The notes under the pieces were generated by a model. The model saw only the letters and a list, made by a program, of their open reading frames with translations. It did not search any database and was not told where the DNA came from. This document shows positions 60,153 through 64,000 of a stretch of 64,000 nucleotides of DNA, piece after piece; within the stretch, counting starts at the first letter, position 1, and each line of letters starts with the position of its first letter. The DNA lies in the NCBI GenBank assembly GCA_022695795.1, contig MU404058.1:558001-622000 (forward strand), written 5' to 3'. This stretch comes from Biscogniauxia marginata. Its lineage: Eukaryota; Ascomycota; Sordariomycetes; Xylariales; Xylariaceae. The translations under genes were made by a program, and so were the position numbers.

Positions 60153-60929
60153 AATAAAACAATATTTACAAAGTTATATTAACTGGGAAATAAATAACTA
60201 GGTAGAATTACTATTAATAACCTAGATAACATATAATACTTCGGTTAACGAAAACATAAAAATATTACTATACAAAACAATATATAGTTAAAAAGCAGAA
60301 ATTTAAAAATAATTAATTAAACTCATAGAAACATTAAAAGTCGAAATAAAAACCCCGAAAATAAAGGTATTATCCGAAAAAGTCTAAACAGTATAACGAC
60401 GACTATAAAAAGAATTATAATTTATTTAAAATAAAATAATAAAATATTATAACAAAAAAAGAATTAAAAGACTAATTCTTAAAAGAGAAAACATAATTTA
60501 CTTACTCCGCTAATAATAAAGCGTAATAATAAAAACACCTTAAATTAAAACAAAACGGCCTAGTAAAACACTTAAATTTAAAAAGTTAAAACTATATAAA
60601 GTCAAAGAAATTATTTTAAATGTTAATTATAAATTAAAACTATTAAAGAAATTTAAAATATATTTAGTTTTTTATATATCGTTATTAAAACTAGCATTGA
60701 AAAACGTCTCGTTAAAAACCCGGAATAAGATTAAAAAAACTAAATAAATATAAAATAAAAAGGATTTTAAACTTAAAAAAATTAATAATTATAATATTTA
60801 ATTAAATAAAAAAGATATTTATTAAAAGAAAATACATAAAAACCATTTAAACACTTAATAAACTTAAAAGACGTATTTAATAAATTTTATCAACAAAACC
60901 CGAATTAGCTAAAAAGGCCTAAAATTTAA

Positions 60930-61488
60930 GATCTTAACCCAGGAAAAACAAGTTAAAAGAAAAGACGACCTCGGAAGCAACTTTAACCTACTTAACTAGA
61001 GATTATTACTTCTCTTTTAAACGTTTTTACTTCTTTAATTCATTTAAATTTTAAAAACCACGTTAAAACATTTATAAACTTTTCTCTTTTAATAACTCCT
61101 TTTAACGACGAAGCCGTTTTACCCGAGCTATAGTTTTAGCCATTTCTCGATTTACTTAAGTTATAGTCTCGGCTATTTCTTAATAAAGTCGTTTTAGGGT
61201 TTTTTTGGCTTGACGTTTTTATAAAAATAACTACTTCTCCTTATAATTTAAATTTCGAAAAAAACTAAAAGGAATCCCTATTTCATTATATTAACGTTAA
61301 TAAAAAGTATATTTATTACATTTCTTTAATACCTTAAACGATATTATATATTTTAAGTTATAATTAAAATAATAAAAACAAAGCATAATATTAATATTAA
61401 AACTTATTTGATTAATTCGATTAATAAGCTCTTTACGACCATGCTTTTAATTTTCACGACGACGCTTAATACTAAGATTAATAAACAT
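60930..61488 (-). pseudogene. Antisense Cys-rich accessory frame of element F
   Basis: ATG at 61488 is 68 bp inside the 3' LTR. It reads MFINLSIKRRREN, and an in-frame Met at 61386 is codon 35, exactly as in J. After it come MLCFYYFNYNLKY and LKKCNKY (Cys cluster, partly Tyr). ASEVVFSFNLFFLG near 60975-60935 is the C-terminal block. Stops are TAA/TAG. Confidence 0.6.
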
Positions 61489-61555
61489 AATAAGGATAAA
61501 AAAAAGAACTTATTAAATAATCTTTAAGACAAAAATTTTAAAAAGGGAAAAATAG

Positions 61556-61975
61556 TATTACGAATTAACCAAGGTAAGTAATTAAATAATAAAGGTACTA
61601 TCTTTATTATTCTTGGTTTAATATTAAATATAAATCTTAAAAAAATAGCTTATAATTACGTAATATAAATATATATAAATAAAACACATTTAAAGGTATT
61701 TAATATACTAATTAAGAAATAAAAGATAAAATAAATAAGTATAAAAAAAATTCCCTATATATTTAGTTATTCATTTTAGTTTTTTAGCTATTAATTTAAA
61801 ATTATAATTACTTCTTAATATTATAATAAAAGTACCTTAAAATCTCTTTAACGAATAAAACATTATAAATCACTTAAATTAATCTTAATTCATTATTACC
61901 TTTAAATCAAGAAAACCTAGTACGTACTCACTTGTAAAGTCAGCTAACTAGGAACACACAGGGAGGTTCGTCACA
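61556..61975 (+). repeat. 3' LTR of element F (420 bp), one U3 repeat unit
   Basis: It follows AAAAGGGAAAAATAG. It has the same U3 type as the 5' LTR but one 45-bp unit. The 189-bp length difference is close to four units (180 bp). The E-box is decayed to TTACGTAA (61656-61663). It ends GGTTCGTCACA before TATTT. Confidence 0.92.
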
Positions 61976-61980
61976 TATTT

Positions 61981-62271
61981 CTTCTTTTTCCTTTTTTTTT
62001 TAAATAATTCTTTTTATTAAGCTTTAAAGGTGTCTTTTTAAGGCTTTTCTTTAATTGCGATTATAATTAACTTTTATATTAGTTTTTTTAAACCTTTTTA
62101 TTATATTGTAAAAAAATCTAAAGTTTTCGTTTAAGAGCTTATTAATTATTATTTTTTTTATTTCTTTTTTTATTACTTTTTAGTTTTAAGGGGTATATTT
62201 ATTTTAAGACGTTTTAATCGAGAGTTTTTTTTTTAAATTAATATTAAGTATTAATTAAAAAGTTATTAAAA
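61981..62271 (-). pseudogene. Element E gag N-terminal part and leader
   Basis: This is the upstream continuation of the gag cut at 31153. The lysine/glutamate-rich N-terminal region (plus strand TTTCTTCTTTTTCCTTTTTT) and the leader match the same region in J and K, and run to the 5' LTR at 62272. Next to the LTR, AGTTATTAA (62261-62269) is the RIPped form of the self-priming word. Confidence 0.75.
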
Positions 62272-62736
62272 TATAACGAATCTCTTTATATGTTCCTAGT
62301 TAATTAACTTTATAAGTAAATATATATTAAGTTTTCTTGTTTTATCGGTAATAATAAATTAAAATTAGTTTAAAAGATTTATAATGTTTTATTCGTTAAA
62401 AAGATTTTAAAGTATTTTTATTATAATATTAAAAAGTAACTATAATTTTAAATTAATAACTAAAAAACTAAAATAATTAATTAAATATAAAAGAATTTTT
62501 TTTTTATATTTATTCTTTTTTATATATAATTTCCGTTTTAGTATATTAAATACCTTTAGATTTTTAGATCCTCGAGAATTTAATATACTAGATTTTTATA
62601 GATTCTAAAATTAATAGGAATTTATATCACGTGAGGTTACACTGCACCTTTAACTTAAAATCATTCGTTTTTTACGTTCTTAGTTCATACTTAACACCCT
62701 TATTAAAGACCCTTTTAACATTATTAGTTTGTAATA
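62272..62736 (-). repeat. 5' LTR of element E (465 bp)
   Basis: It begins (plus strand) TATAACGAATC and ends AGTTTGTAATA, with AATCC after it. TCACGTGA is intact at 62627-62634, though most of the LTR is strongly RIPped. It has one copy of the 46-bp unit that is doubled in the left LTR. Confidence 0.92.
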
Positions 62737-64000
62737 AATCCTTTTAATAACTATATAATTTATAGTTTTTTAACGGTTTAAATTAAATATATTATTTTTA
62801 GTTCGAAAAAGTTATAACGCATTTTAACGTTTAATAAATAATAATTAAAATATATAATTAATAACATTTAAATAAACGATATAACCATTTTAAAGTTTCA
62901 TTCGAAGTTAAGCTTTATATAAAAAACTATAACGTTAAAGCCTCTTTTAAATAAATCGATAATTTAAAAAAAGAGAGTTTCGTTTAAATAATAATAATAT
63001 AAAATACTAGTTTTATATATAAACTTTTAAACCGCTTCGAATAAATCTCGTTTTTGTTACGTAAATTTGTAATAAATTAAGTAAATATTTATTTATTTTT
63101 TATTTATTATCCTTTTTAACTCGTCTTATTTCGTGTCTCTTCGTTAAAAAAACGATTTTATTTTTTTAAAGTATCTTGATTAATTATATATAATATAATA
63201 ATAAAATTCGAAAAAAATCTAATTATTTCGAAATATTATTTAAAAGCTTTTAATTAATAAAAAAACTTTAAATTTTAAAAAGCGGTTATTTGTTTTTTCG
63301 TTATTAATAACTTAAACGCGTTAACGCGGAATTTTAAAAGCTTTATAAAAAGATATTTAAAAAATAACTTTTTTAATAATATAAATATTTTTTAATTATA
63401 TCGAAAATAATATTATTATTATTAATAAAAACTTAATAAAACTTAATAAATAAACGAAATAATTAATTTATAAATCACTATATATAAATAAGCGAATTTT
63501 TAAAGTTTATAAATATAATTATAAACTTTTTTAATTTTTAGTAATTAATAATAATAAATCGATTTCGAAATATTAAATATATTAAAAACTAATAAAAAAA
63601 TAAAATAACGTCGATTATAATAATATAATATTTTTCCCGTATTAAGTTAATAACTTCGGCTTAAAACGAGAACAAATAATTATTAAGAATAATTACTTTA
63701 TTAAAAGCGTGCAAATTAATTATAACTCGCCTTTTTTAATTATTATATATTATTTATTATATTACGAAAAGTAAATATATAAATAATATTAATTTATTAA
63801 TTTATTTTAGAAAATTAAACGTTTTATTTATAATTTTATAATTTTTTCGGTTAAAAAGGTATAGTCGCGTATATAACTTATAATTTTATTATAAATAATG
63901 TTTATAAAAAGGGTATTTAATATATTTATAAGTATTATTATTACGAGTTTAACTAAATTTAAAAAGGATTTATTTAAAGTGTTTAATTTTATAGTTATTA
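62737..64000. other. RIPped AT-rich DNA right of element E
   Basis: It continues the DNA that ends at 23881 on the other side of E. I see no LTR end, gag-pol motif, gene or RNA in it. The RIP pattern suggests an older repeat. Confidence 0.55.

Larger units (their letters stand above)
59754..60900 (+). pseudogene. Element F pol, 3' part (integrase end and chromodomain), with gap
   Basis: Integrase resumes with KLSIIE*LVFSFLRKYVNKY-like residues and is then broken by an 18-bp tandem array (59941-60052) and 100 unknown bases (60053-60152). After the gap INWEINN*VELLLIT, typical of the integrase C-terminal half, continues. The chromodomain remnant is at about 60730-60890. Confidence 0.68.
31154..61975 (+). 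mobile_element. Element F: chromovirus carrying G and K
   Basis: The duplication TATTT is exact on both sides (31149-31153, 61976-61980). LTRs are 31154-31762 and 61556-61975. Inside are element G (33967-49433) and element K (52230-59748). Without them F is about 7.8 kb plus an unsequenced gap. It inserted into the gag of E in the opposite direction. The polypurine tract is at 61541-61555. All coding regions are degenerate. Confidence 0.93.
23882..62736 (-). mobile_element. Element E: chromovirus hosting the whole right-hand nest
   Basis: Its LTRs are 23882-24795 (left, 3' LTR, split by D) and 62272-62736 (right, 5' LTR). The target duplication AATCT/AATCC (23877-23881, 62737-62741) differs by one C-to-T change. 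Removing D and F leaves about 7.6 kb, the same size as the other copies. The interior reads on the minus strand: gag 62.1-62.0 kb and 31.15-29.1 kb, pol 29.1-25.4 kb, antisense frame 24.87-25.44 kb. It is heavily RIPped and the oldest layer of this nest. Confidence 0.92.

Noticed and set aside
59911..60162. Minus-strand frame with FSLVLL repeats across the gap
   Set aside because: It results from the 18-bp tandem repeat and unknown bases.

Overview
This window looks like a filamentous ascomycete (Pezizomycotina) chromosome segment. About 3.4 kb of ordinary-composition DNA gives way abruptly to about 60 kb of extremely AT-rich DNA carrying the mark of repeat-induced point mutation (RIP). In 4501-4560, for example, there are 11 TpA and no CpA or TpG. 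No intact protein-coding gene is visible. Most of the window is a nest of Ty3/Gypsy chromoviral LTR retrotransposons inserted into one another.

Layout. 1-3370: RIP-poor flank with a broken UbiA-family membrane protein gene (2276-3030). 3371-5061: unidentified RIPped DNA. 5062-20625: element A (+), whose two LTRs do not match. It is interrupted by one LTR (8151-8674) and by a solo LTR (10098-18197), and that solo LTR is itself split by complete element B (+, 10605-18179). 20626-23881: unidentified AT-rich DNA with a small unmutated island. 23882-62736: element E (-), which contains solo LTR D and element F (+, 31154-61975). F contains element G (+, 33967-49433) and element K (-, 52230-59748). 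G contains solo LTR H and element J (-, 40661-48266). 62737-64000: unidentified AT-rich DNA. Target-site duplications (5 bp, some altered by RIP) close B, D, E, F, G, H, J and K. With inserts removed, B, E, F, G, J and K are each 7.4-7.8 kb and A is about 6.9 kb.

Each element has LTR, gag (capsid, CCHC knuckle), pol (protease, RT, RNase H, integrase, chromodomain), polypurine tract and LTR. All frames are broken by RIP-type stops. Two recurring features go beyond the standard plan. First, every element carries an antisense reading frame of about 180-210 codons. It starts 68-84 bp inside the 3' LTR and runs toward the chromodomain, encoding a Cys-rich protein with a conserved C-terminus. Second, the bases just inside the 5' LTR are complementary to a site inside the LTR, which suggests Tf1-type self-priming. 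The LTRs share R-U5 but have unrelated U3 regions. Those U3s nevertheless keep a TCACGTGA-like palindrome and carry minisatellites whose copy number differs between the two LTRs of one element.

Coordinates of LTRs and TSDs were read base by base. Boundaries of gag, pol and the antisense frames are approximate, because they rest on decayed motifs compared between copies inside this window.
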